Of a stretch of 14,175 nucleotides of DNA, positions 8,395 to 13,799 are shown piece by piece (within the stretch, counting starts at the first letter, position 1; each line of letters begins with the position of its first letter). This stretch comes from JAEUKQ01 sp044227605. Its GTDB lineage: Bacteria > Pseudomonadota > Alphaproteobacteria > JAEUKQ01. The stretch is from NCBI GenBank assembly GCA_044227605.1, contig JBGAWJ010000028.1, positions 1-14,175 on the forward strand, in the 5' to 3' direction. A program made the position numbers and the translations under genes. Under the pieces are notes generated by a model. It saw only the letters and a program-made list of their open reading frames with translations. It was not told where the DNA came from and ran no database searches.

Positions 8395-9135
8395 TTAAGC
8401 TGGCTTGTTTTGCAGAACGGCCTGTTCCCAAAAACTTGTATGTTCGAAATGGTAAACAACCGACTTTGGACCCATAGATTGTTGCACCATATTCTTCACC
8501 ATATCAAGCATTTCTTTGGCATCCAACCATTTTTGATCAATATATCCTGTTTTTATCCAGGCGCGTAAATTCAAGATTTCATCTTGGGGAAGCTTGCTGG
8601 TGGCGGCAAAATCCCATAAAGCGGAATAGGAACGCGAAGGGTAGTAAAGATTTTTAGCATAGGCAATAAGTTGTTGGTGAGTGGATTCAGAAATAATTTT
8701 TTGCTTTCTGGCTTCTGCTAAGGTGTAGCGGATATTAATCATAGCCTCAGACAACCCTACGAAACCAAGTTCGGCTGGGCCGTGAACAATGGTGACTTCG
8801 TCGTCATCTTCTACCCTTCCTTGGATATAATCTTCGTATATAGCGCCGCAGCCAATCATGCCAAAATCACTTAATTCAGACGCGCGTAAGGCGCCCATAC
8901 TGCTACTGCCGATGACATGAACACCTTCTTTCAAAGCGAATAATATTTCTTTATGCCAGACAGAAGGAAGATTGCCGAAATACCCATCAATAATGCCGAT
9001 AATTGCCGGTTTTTGCAAAGCTAATCGATAGATATCACCTTCCGCAACTGGCGGCCAAATCATGGCACCGGGGAGTTCCCGTAGGATTATATCGGCGGGC
9101 ATGGTGGGCCCTGTAAAAATATGGACTTTTGTCAT
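8395..9135 (-). CDS. tfuA: TfuA-like protein (YcaO partner)
   Basis: A TfuA-core protein (PF07812 type), 246 residues. TfuA proteins work with a YcaO cyclodehydratase in backbone thioamide formation, as in methanogen McrA thioglycine and thioviridamide-type peptides. They are named from trifolitoxin production in Rhizobium. Family signatures seen: GIIDGYF (47-53), VWHKEIL (59-65), GSSSMGALRA (76-85), VEDDDEV (108-114) and HGPAE (118-122). The C-terminal half is helical and less conserved. There is no signal peptide or membrane segment, so it is cytoplasmic. Its ATG overlaps the ycaO stop codon by the sequence ATGA, a classic translationally coupled pair, and it has no separate Shine-Dalgarno sequence. 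The substrate of the pair is not evident from this window. Confidence 0.93.
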   Translation of the reverse strand: MTKVHIFTGPTMPADIILRELPGAMIWPPVAEGDIYRLALQKPAIIGIIDGYFGNLPSVWHKEILFALKEGVHVIGSSSMGALRASELSDFGMIGCGAIYEDYIQGRVEDDDEVTIVHGPAELGFVGLSEAMINIRYTLAEARKQKIISESTHQQLIAYAKNLYYPSRSYSALWDFAATSKLPQDEILNLRAWIKTGYIDQKWLDAKEMLDMVKNMVQQSMGPKSVVYHFEHTSFWEQAVLQNKPA

Positions 9136-10433
9136 GGATGGTTTTGCTTTAAAATGTTTTGGGCGCGTGCGCCAAATATATAGGAACGGGAGGAGGCAAT
9201 TCCCTCAAGCCCCGGAATAATCACTTTCACAACGGGGATTGCAAATTCTTCCCGGGTTAGGTTTACAACAATCACCTGGGTAATCCCCGAAGCTTTTAGC
9301 CGCGTTAATTGCCAATCTATATCTTCTGCCAAACTTCGGGACTGGAAGCTGACCCCATCACGAAAATGACGTTGATGGTTGGTTTTCTCAATTTTACGAC
9401 GCCATGAATGATACATGTCCTCTTGCAGATGCCGGGTGTATTCAGCGCGCGGCATATCATCACGCGCCCCTGCAATAAAAGTTAAGCGGCTTTGCGCCGC
9501 TTCTGTTAAAGCACGTTTTAGGGCAATTGACCGGTTGGGGTGGCATCCCATGCCACTGGCGGGGCGAAAATGGTGGTGGGGTGGCGGAGCATTTTGGAGG
9601 ATTCGGCAGATGAAAGACGGAACGCCGACATCGGTTGTGCTTTCCCAAACGCCTACCAGTACGTCTGCTTCGTGATATTTTTTCAGCAAATAGCTGCACG
9701 CCTCATCATCTACAGTGGTTAAATCAATCTTGGTTTTCTCTTGTGCCTGTTCATGAAGGCAGTCCCATAGGGTGGTGGCATCGCGCTCAATCACTTCGCT
9801 GATGGCATGATTAATGGCTTCCAGCAAATGATTGCCGGAGGCTAACCCATTGGAATTTGCAGGAAAAAAACCACAACCAGTAGGCAAGGGAAGGCGAAAA
9901 TTCAAATGGACCAGCTCATAGGGTACCATGGTAGGACAGGCGTTTAGGATATCCGTTCCCTCAATCCATAAAATCTGGTTGTGGGGATGCAAGGGACGGC
10001 CCGATATCCGCGGCAGAAGGTTTAAATCCGGCAATTTATGCGCATAAAACATCTCCGCATAACTAGCCAGCCGCAAGGGAAGGGTAATATTTTCGGCATG
10101 GTATCCTTCAATTGCCTCCATTATCCCAGAGGCTTTCGCCGCAGGCAAGGAAGTTCCTTTCCCTTGGGCTACGGAAATAGAACGTGAGTTGGGACGTGTC
10201 ACCATGACGACGGGGATGCCAATATGGTCCAATCCTGTTACGTTGGCCACCCGCGTAATACCAAACACGGGAAATAAGCCTTGTACCCGTTGAATGGTTT
10301 CCTGAGAAGGAACAAGGCGTTCGCCATGGCTACGTTCTGAAGACTTGGTAAATGAGCTGTCAATCCCTGCGGTATGGCTGCCCCTGGCTGCCGTAGGTTG
10401 ATGGAGTAAGGAGGATAGGGGGAAACTAATCAT
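9132..10433 (-). CDS. ycaO: YcaO-domain ATP-dependent cyclodehydratase/thioamidase
   Basis: YcaO enzymes phosphorylate a peptide backbone amide with ATP, letting a nucleophile attack; with TfuA the expected product is a thioamide. The 433 residues show the ATP and magnesium motifs: SISVAQGKG (85-93), KASGIMEAIEGYHAE (100-114), SNGLASGNH (194-202), EAINHAISEVIERDA (205-219) and GMGCHPNRSIALKRALTEAAQ (294-314). The C-terminus ends ARAQNILKQNHP and lacks the proline-rich PxPxP tail of azoline-forming YcaO proteins, consistent with the TfuA-associated class. The first 45 residues are Ser/His-rich and less conserved; no other start is available there, and an upstream in-frame stop sits 9 codon bases before ATG 10433. 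There is no recognisable Shine-Dalgarno sequence. No precursor peptide, radical SAM, protease or exporter gene is adjacent. Confidence 0.93.
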   Translation of the reverse strand: MISFPLSSLLHQPTAARGSHTAGIDSSFTKSSERSHGERLVPSQETIQRVQGLFPVFGITRVANVTGLDHIGIPVVMVTRPNSRSISVAQGKGTSLPAAKASGIMEAIEGYHAENITLPLRLASYAEMFYAHKLPDLNLLPRISGRPLHPHNQILWIEGTDILNACPTMVPYELVHLNFRLPLPTGCGFFPANSNGLASGNHLLEAINHAISEVIERDATTLWDCLHEQAQEKTKIDLTTVDDEACSYLLKKYHEADVLVGVWESTTDVGVPSFICRILQNAPPPHHHFRPASGMGCHPNRSIALKRALTEAAQSRLTFIAGARDDMPRAEYTRHLQEDMYHSWRRKIEKTNHQRHFRDGVSFQSRSLAEDIDWQLTRLKASGITQVIVVNLTREEFAIPVVKVIIPGLEGIASSRSYIFGARAQNILKQNHP

Positions 10434-10524
10434 GATGCAACGCTATGAAAATTGTTTACCACACATACTAAAGATGGTTCTAATCCGCAGATAATTGCAA
10501 AGCCTCATATTAAAAATACACTTG

Positions 10525-10546
10525 TTAAATGATGTGCGTCACATTT
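10525..10546 (-). promoter_or_regulatory. CRP-box-like operator upstream of ycaO
   Basis: Read on the minus strand the half-site AAATGTGA is perfect, followed by six bases and TCATTTAA. Against the E. coli CRP consensus AAATGTGA-N6-TCACATTT this is 12 of 16 by my count. It also holds a short perfect inverted repeat ATGTG-N3-CACAT (10532-10544). It lies about 92-113 bp upstream of the ycaO start, and a Crp-type gene is in the same gene set. Binding by that protein is inference. Confidence 0.4.
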
Positions 10547-10662
10547 CAAAAAATGATAGGCTGATGATGGGTAACAGATAAGCATATCAGTAGCTTGATC
10601 TTTCTAAGATGGACTGCTTTTCAAAAACTGAAAATCCCAGACGATCGTGTCTAGAATCCAGT

Positions 10663-10734
10663 TTTAGCAGGGTTGGACTAGGTTCATAGGATTGTTGGGC
10701 AAAACCTGTGACGTAAGTAAAGAACCCTGCTAAA
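10663..10734. repeat. Nested inverted repeat (12-bp stem plus 5-bp inner stem)
   Basis: TTTAGCAGGGTT at 10663-10674 is perfectly complementary to AACCCTGCTAAA at 10723-10734, with 48 bases between. Inside, AGGTT (10680-10684) pairs with AACCT (10703-10707). No T-tract follows on either strand, so it is not a simple intrinsic terminator. It could be a structured RNA, a processing site or a small repeat element. Confidence 0.6.
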
Positions 10735-10852
10735 CTCGTCTATCAATGAAAATCTATTTAAGGGTCGCAACCTCATGATTTCCATTGAACAAATCACTAA
10801 ATAACTTCTGCGGTAATCCTTTTTGTTGTGCGCCTAAAAAACTATATGTGCA

Positions 10853-11320
10853 TTATTCGGCCTGATTGCTTTTTTTGCGCTTGCGGCCAACCTTATTAAC
10901 GGGGCCTTCAGGGGTTGCCTCAGGGGTTGGGCTGCTTATCGTCAGTTTTTCAAGTTTTCCCACTGTTTGCTGGGGATAATATTTTTTACGTAGGGGTAGG
11001 GACAATAGGGGAATAGGTTGGTCGGCTGATTTTAAATCTTTGCCACCTTTATCCGCCCGAGACTTTTTGCGCTTTGTTTTTGCGGCTTCCTCTTCCAGTT
11101 CCTTATCCCGGACATGTTTTTCCAGGGCTTTAATGAAAGCAGCCGTTGCCCGGGCAAGCCCATCAAGTGTTGCTTGGTCTTTCGTAAGCTCTTCCGGTGG
11201 GATTAAATCGATTATATTAGCAATAAACCTTGTGATGAAATCTTCAATGTCAGTCACAGGTGCATCATCCGGTTGAACTAAGGGAGGGTTTTTCTTATCT
11301 TCTTTGGGGACTTCTGACAT
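10853..11320 (-). CDS. Hypothetical protein, highly charged, basic C-terminus
   Basis: I do not recognise this 155-residue protein. The first 25 residues are acidic and Pro-rich. Residues about 25-75 look helical and amphipathic, with an Ile/Phe-rich stretch DFITRFIANIIDLIPPEEL followed by TKDQATLDGLARATAAFIKALEKHV. A Lys/Arg/Glu-rich region follows at about 75-100, then a Pro-rich linker and a basic tail ending GRKRKKSNQAE. There is no signal peptide, membrane segment or cysteine. Such a layout suits a nucleic-acid or membrane-surface binding protein, but that is a guess. A longer frame starts at TTG 11326, but AGGA sits seven bases before ATG 11320, which I take as the start. A strong promoter match lies upstream at 11358-11386, supporting a real gene. 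It is transcribed towards ycaO but 419 bp away. Confidence 0.75.
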   Translation of the reverse strand: MSEVPKEDKKNPPLVQPDDAPVTDIEDFITRFIANIIDLIPPEELTKDQATLDGLARATAAFIKALEKHVRDKELEEEAAKTKRKKSRADKGGKDLKSADQPIPLLSLPLRKKYYPQQTVGKLEKLTISSPTPEATPEGPVNKVGRKRKKSNQAE

Positions 11321-11357
11321 GGGCAATTCCTAATAGTTGCGAGTTTAATTGAATACC

Positions 11358-11386
11358 ATATAAATCTGTATCAGTCTGCTTATCAA
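11358..11386 (-). promoter_or_regulatory. Putative sigma-70 promoter of the 155-residue gene
   Basis: On the minus strand TTGATA (11386-11381) is followed after 17 bp by TTATAT (11363-11358). The start point would be near 11351, leaving a leader of about 31 nt with AGGA before the ATG at 11320. This is the best promoter match in the window. Confidence 0.5.
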
Positions 11387-11401
11387 CATCAGAAGCTATA
11401 T

Positions 11402-11416
11402 TTGAAACATTTTCAA
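11402..11416. promoter_or_regulatory. Palindrome TTGAAA-N3-TTTCAA upstream of the 155-residue gene promoter
   Basis: A perfect 6-bp inverted repeat with a 3-bp centre, 16 bp upstream of the putative -35 hexamer. Its place fits an activator site, but no cognate regulator is identified. Confidence 0.3.
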
Positions 11417-11446
11417 TAAAAACCAAACAAATAAAAAAAATGTTGA

Positions 11447-11644
11447 TCATCTGTTGCTGGGGAAACATAAACGCTTACAGCATGCTGGACCGAAATAAGC
11501 TATTTGCCACGGTGAAGTTTGAGTATATCCTTGGTTTTCGTGGGGCTTAAAAAAATATGTTTCGGTGAAGCAAACAAAGCATTTTATCTCCCTGCCTGCC
11601 TTTATAACGATAAAAAAATAATTGATCTGTAATCTATGACACAT
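11447..11644 (-). CDS. Doubtful cysteine-rich small frame
   Basis: A 65-residue frame from ATG 11644 that includes six cysteines besides ordinary residues: Cys2, KCFVC (21-25) and ACCKRLC (54-60). The last part, PWQIAYFGPACCKRLCFPSNR, and the paired cysteines look like a small metal-binding protein, and codon use is not abnormal. Against this, ATG 11644 has no Shine-Dalgarno sequence, and the one good ribosome binding site in the stretch (GGGAG at 11592-11588) serves an ATG in another frame that ends after 11 codons. The region also folds as nested complementary segments, so it may be a structured non-coding stretch. I list it because of the cysteine pattern and its position on the same strand as ycaO, about 1 kb upstream. 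Confidence 0.2.
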   Translation of the reverse strand: MCHRLQINYFFIVIKAGREIKCFVCFTETYFFKPHENQGYTQTSPWQIAYFGPACCKRLCFPSNR

Positions 11645-11679
11645 TGCTAAAATTCAAATTCTTATACATTTTCCCTAGG

Positions 11680-11708
11680 TTACAACTTTTTCTATCCCAC
11701 TATTTAAT
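11680..11708 (+). promoter_or_regulatory. Putative promoter of the 78-residue gene
   Basis: TTACAA (11680-11685) and TTTAAT (11703-11708) are 17 bp apart; the -10 matches 5 of 6 consensus bases, the -35 only 3 of 6. A start near 11715 would place the whole 11740-11792 hairpin in the leader of the following gene. Confidence 0.35.
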
Positions 11709-11739
11709 AGGAAAACCCCTGTAATCTTCTCTGTGTGTG

Positions 11740-11792
11740 AAGGTTAGGCTGGATTGTGAAGATTTTTCTGAATAATCCGGCCTAACCTTTTT
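11740..11792 (+). terminator. Terminator-like hairpin in the leader of the 78-residue gene (possible attenuator)
   Basis: AAGGTTAGGCTGGATT (11740-11755) pairs with AATCCGGCCTAACCTT (11774-11789) over 16 bp with a single U-G wobble in the plus transcript, an 18-nt loop, and TTTTT at 11788-11792. The gene start is only 32 bp further on. The loop segment GAAGATT (11758-11764) is complementary to AATCTTC (11723-11729) upstream, so an alternative fold is possible. It may be an attenuator, or the terminator of a short RNA starting near 11715. Confidence 0.6.
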
Positions 11793-11823
11793 ATCAAGCT
11801 TAGGAAAGATAAGGAGTGAAGTG

Positions 11824-12060
11824 ATGTTTAAAAAAGGCATCATTATTTATGGGAAAGACCATAAAAGTTATTGGGCGGACTTTAGCCAGGATTTTAGCTT
11901 AAGCAATATAACCCCCAAGGCCTTTGTTGCGGGATCGGCTGACCCTTTGAAGCAAAAGGATGGGTATCAACGCAAAACCGAAGACTATTCAAAAGATTAT
12001 TATGTTAGGGATTCTTTGCCTTTTCATCCCGCATACCGTCTGGGGCGCTTTAAGAAATAA
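11824..12060 (+). CDS. Orphan small protein, 78 residues
   Basis: I do not recognise this protein. It begins MFKKGIIIYGKDHKSYWADF and ends HPAYRLGRFKK. It is rich in Lys, Asp, Tyr and Phe, with no cysteine, signal peptide or membrane segment, and appears to be a soluble cytoplasmic protein. It is judged real because AAGGAG (11811-11816) sits seven bases before ATG 11824, a near-perfect ribosome binding site, and codon use is normal through to the TAA. A GTG at 11821 is a possible but less well spaced start. It stands alone: a terminator-like hairpin immediately precedes it and no gene follows on the plus strand. The leader hairpin suggests regulated read-through. Confidence 0.65.
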   Translation: MFKKGIIIYGKDHKSYWADFSQDFSLSNITPKAFVAGSADPLKQKDGYQRKTEDYSKDYYVRDSLPFHPAYRLGRFKK

Positions 12061-12077
12061 GGGATGAAATAGAAAAA

Positions 12078-12146
12078 TGAACATAAAAGCTGACCGGTCT
12101 TTATGAGGCAGGGGCTGGTTGACGGTTATGTTTTTTCTTATGTTCA
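12078..12146. repeat. 9-bp inverted repeat downstream of the 78-residue gene
   Basis: TGAACATAA (12078-12086) pairs perfectly with TTATGTTCA (12138-12146) across 51 bases. An inner register AACATA (12080-12085) with TATGTT (12127-12132) is followed by a run of T, so it could act as a weak terminator for the small gene. Confidence 0.4.
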
Positions 12147-12284
12147 CTAGCGGCCATCATCGGCATTATTTTAGAAAATCTTGAGCCGTGGGGCACAAAA
12201 AACTTTGTTTTTAAAATATCAGAATACCCAGGGTTGGGCAGATCAATATCCATAGGATTGCAGGTTTATCCTAGGGATTTTTTT

Positions 12285-12530
12285 TCAGGGTTTTATAGGG
12301 TTTGGGTAGTGCCTAACCGATTCGGCCTGACAATCAGACAGACCCAAATATATTTTGAGGGAGTGGTGCTGATCCATCAGGCAAAACGCGCTGTTTATTG
12401 CGGTAACCGAAAGGTTAAAAAGACCAACAGCCATCATTGGCCCATGATATCTACAGCGGTCGGCGGCATATAATTCATCAAAAAAAGACTGTCGATTTTG
12501 ATAAAAGCTGAAGGTATAAGGGGGATACAC
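12285..12530 (-). pseudogene. Possible decayed middle segment of a TPR ATPase/adenylate-cyclase-type protein
   Basis: The minus-strand frame includes FFDELYAADRCRYHGPMM and, further on, LMDQHHSLKIYLGLSDCQAE. These loosely match the LYDPxRHR and HPFSLAxAL stretches of the TPR region of adenylate-cyclase/AAA-ATPase-TPR proteins, the same family as the gene at the right edge and on the same strand. No start, ribosome binding site or continuation is visible. The match is from memory of the family and weak; the frame may be meaningless. Confidence 0.25.
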
Positions 12531-12658
12531 CGAGTCGCGGGTGACTTTGCCACCGCGGTATCATCTAGACATATAAGGTGGGTGGCTAGCTGATCGAAAA
12601 CCTATCCCACTTCGGGTAAAAAATCCACAAAACCTATTGAAATAGCCACGCGACTCGG
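12530..12658. repeat. 10-bp GC-rich inverted repeat flanking 109 bp
   Basis: CCGAGTCGCG (12530-12539) and CGCGACTCGG (12649-12658) are perfect reverse complements in an otherwise AT-rich area. With a two-base bulge the pairing continues for three more pairs (GTG with CAC). The enclosed stretch has further short complementary segments, such as GGTG with CACC and CCCAC with GTGGG. It could be a structured RNA or the ends of a very small element; no flanking target duplication was seen. Confidence 0.45.
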
Positions 12659-12940
12659 AGGACCCCATGCCCAGATTCATCCATTGTAACGATATCCTGG
12701 TTATGACGGCTACCGAACCAGAAAACCACCGGCCAATAATTAAGGGTGACATAAAAATGAACCACTCGGTTCGCTGAAGGCTTGGAAAATAATATAAAAC
12801 TTGAAGGGGAACAATGGCCTGGTGCCATCAGCTATTAAAGTGCGAGAGATGCCGAAAGAAGCAAGCGGGAGAATAAGCAGCCGGACTATACAGGCCGTAA
12901 CCCTAATAGCACGAAGTTCCTAAACATCTTGGCAATCCAT

Positions 12941-12972
12941 AAAAAATGGGAGTAACATTTCTGTTACCCCCA
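12941..12972 (-). terminator. Intrinsic terminator of TPR gene copy A
   Basis: Read on the minus strand TGGGGGTAAC (12972-12963), loop of six, GTTACTCCCA (12956-12947), then TTTTTT. The stem is 10 pairs including one G-U wobble that exists only in the minus transcript, so termination serves minus-strand transcription. The same hairpin follows copy B. Confidence 0.75.
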
Positions 12973-13018
12973 AGTTGTTATCAACCTTTTTTTAATTTGG
13001 TGACCTTATTGGTCAGTT

Positions 13019-13069
13019 GAATGTATAACCAAGAACGTAATCAGGGAGGAGGTTCTTAGTTATACATTC
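13019..13069 (-). ncRNA. Long conserved hairpin in the 3' region of copy A
   Basis: GAATGTATAACCAAGAAC (13019-13036) pairs with GTTCTTAGTTATACATTC (13052-13069): 18 positions, loop of 15. The single non-pair on the plus strand (C with A) becomes a G-U wobble in the minus transcript, pointing to an RNA made from the minus strand. A hairpin at the same place in copy B differs by compensatory changes. Confidence 0.55.
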
Positions 13070-13182
13070 GTCATAATATAAGCCCCCCAGAAAAAAATAT
13101 GTAATAAACAACACAATGATAAAAATAATTTTATGGGGTTTTTCCCAGTAAATTTTTTAGTTATCCTGCCAGTTGCAGGCTG

Positions 13183-13425
13183 TTATTGGTAATAGTCATA
13201 AAGTTTAAAAGAACAAAATATATCCTTAATTTTTATATAAAATGGGACAGCAAGGGTGAAAATATTTTGATTTTTATTTTTCCCGTGATGGTCATAAATT
13301 GCTACCCCCAAAAAAACCTGTATTGATCTAACCCTGTTCGGTGGTGTTCCCGGATAGTGGGTAGTTCGCTTAATGCTTACAGCCAAAATGGGCAGCATAT
13401 GGAAGGGAGCCAAGTGTATATGCCC
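13183..13425 (-). pseudogene. Diverged, shortened copy A of the TPR protein C-terminus
   Basis: The minus-strand frame ending at 13183 can be aligned with the right-edge gene over about 60 residues with little gapping: AVPFYIKIKDIFCSFKLYDYYQ against AYGFYVKMGMFFYCYKLSTYCQ. It stops right after YYQ, 17 residues earlier than the other copy. Upstream (rightward) the frame is closed by a stop just beyond 13425, and the only starts there are TTG or an unsupported ATG. I read this as a decayed paralogue left by an old tandem duplication. A short expressed protein cannot be fully excluded but has no ribosome binding site. Confidence 0.6.
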
Positions 13426-13700
13426 TTAATAATATGGCCAGGTCTGATTCGCGCATTCCTCCCCTGATTCTTCAACCGGTTCCTATTCGCCCAAACGGTT
13501 GCCAAGGCCGATTCGCCAGCTATTTTTATCGGTTGGCTATATATTTTAGCGGTTGGTCTGGATCAAGATAAACATTGGGGATGATCCAATGATGGTTTGG
13601 CGCAAAATGCCCGGAAGACAGTTTTCTTTTATGCGTGAAAGAATCTGAGTTACTTTGGGGAACGTTCTCCACAGCCAGGCCACATAACAACCCCCAAAAT
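13426..13700. other. Gene-free spacer between the two TPR copies
   Basis: No supported gene. It contains four CGGTT words (13477, 13496, 13530, 13550) and three ATTCGC words (13447, 13485, 13511) within 110 bp. On the minus strand it lies between the terminator of copy B and the degenerate 5' end of copy A, so it is probably the eroded remainder of copy A. Confidence 0.45.
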
Positions 13701-13733
13701 AAAAATAGAGGGGTAACATTTCTGCTACCCCTC
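13701..13733 (-). terminator. Intrinsic terminator of TPR gene copy B
   Basis: On the minus strand GAGGGGTA (13733-13726) pairs with TACCCCTC (13715-13708). The stem extends inward through a G-U wobble and a C-G pair, and is followed by TATTTTT. It lies about 170 bp after the stop codon of the right-edge gene and is the counterpart of the terminator at 12941-12972. Confidence 0.75.
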
Positions 13734-13799
13734 CAAGTTGTTATCAATCTTTTTTAACTTTTTTTATTGGGAACCCGTATGAGGTAGTTCTTAGCCCAC

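Larger units (their letters stand above)
10434..10852. other. Intergenic region between ycaO and the 155-residue hypothetical gene
   Basis: These 419 bases hold no convincing gene. They contain a CRP-box-like site (10525-10546), a perfect 12-bp inverted repeat with an inner stem (10663-10734), and an 8-bp palindrome ACGATCGT (10641-10648). No strong sigma-70 promoter is evident for ycaO; TTGCAA at 10500-10495 with CATCTT 18 bp downstream is the best weak pair. Confidence 0.6.
11327..11823. other. Intergenic region between the hypothetical gene and the small orphan gene
   Basis: About 500 bases with no firmly supported gene. It contains the promoter and palindrome of the 155-residue gene (11358-11416), a doubtful cysteine-rich minus-strand frame (11447-11644) which also has three nested complementary segments, and the promoter, leader and hairpin of the 78-residue gene (11680-11792). 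Confidence 0.6.
12061..12940. other. Poorly coding region with inverted repeats and possible gene remnants
   Basis: About 880 bases with no intact gene on either strand. It holds an inverted repeat after the 78-residue gene (12078-12146), a possible decayed TPR-protein fragment on the minus strand (12285-12530), and a 10-bp inverted repeat bracketing 109 bp (12530-12658). The remaining open frames are short, lack ribosome binding sites and show no family motif. Confidence 0.6.
12941..13425. repeat. Diverged tandem copy A (TPR gene end plus 3' region), paralogous to 13701-14175
   Basis: This segment aligns along its length with copy B about 760-775 bp to the right. Shared blocks include the terminator hairpin, AAGTTGTTATCAA just after it, a long hairpin ending TACATTC, TTTATGGGG, ATCC-GCCAGTTG, and the region coding for the TPR C-terminus. 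Identity is moderate with many small insertions and deletions, so the duplication is old. Confidence 0.75.

Noticed and set aside
8354..8431. 26-residue N-terminal extension of the Crp-type regulator
   Set aside because: It would start at TTG inside the tfuA coding end; ATG 8353 has a better ribosome binding site and matches the usual family length.
9415..9722. Open frames on both strands inside ycaO
   Set aside because: Shadows of the ycaO coding sequence, which has clear family motifs throughout.
10684..10785. 33-residue minus-strand frame upstream of ycaO, considered as a precursor peptide
   Set aside because: No ribosome binding site, it runs through one arm of the inverted repeat, and it lacks a core-peptide-like pattern.
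11321..11326. TTG start for the 155-residue gene
   Set aside because: The Shine-Dalgarno AGGA spaces correctly to ATG 11320, not to TTG.
12234..12473. 79-residue plus-strand frame
   Set aside because: No ribosome binding site, no family motif, and it lies antisense to a frame with weak TPR-family resemblance.
12561..12828. Two overlapping minus-strand frames of 63 and 64 residues
   Set aside because: Short, no translation signals, no recognisable motif, in an eroded region.
12520..12900. Possible known structural RNA (tmRNA, RNase P, SRP, 6S)
   Set aside because: None of the conserved core sequences of these RNAs could be found; only generic stems are present.
13526..13747. 73-residue minus-strand frame
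   Set aside because: It begins inside the terminator and 3' region of copy B and has no family signature.
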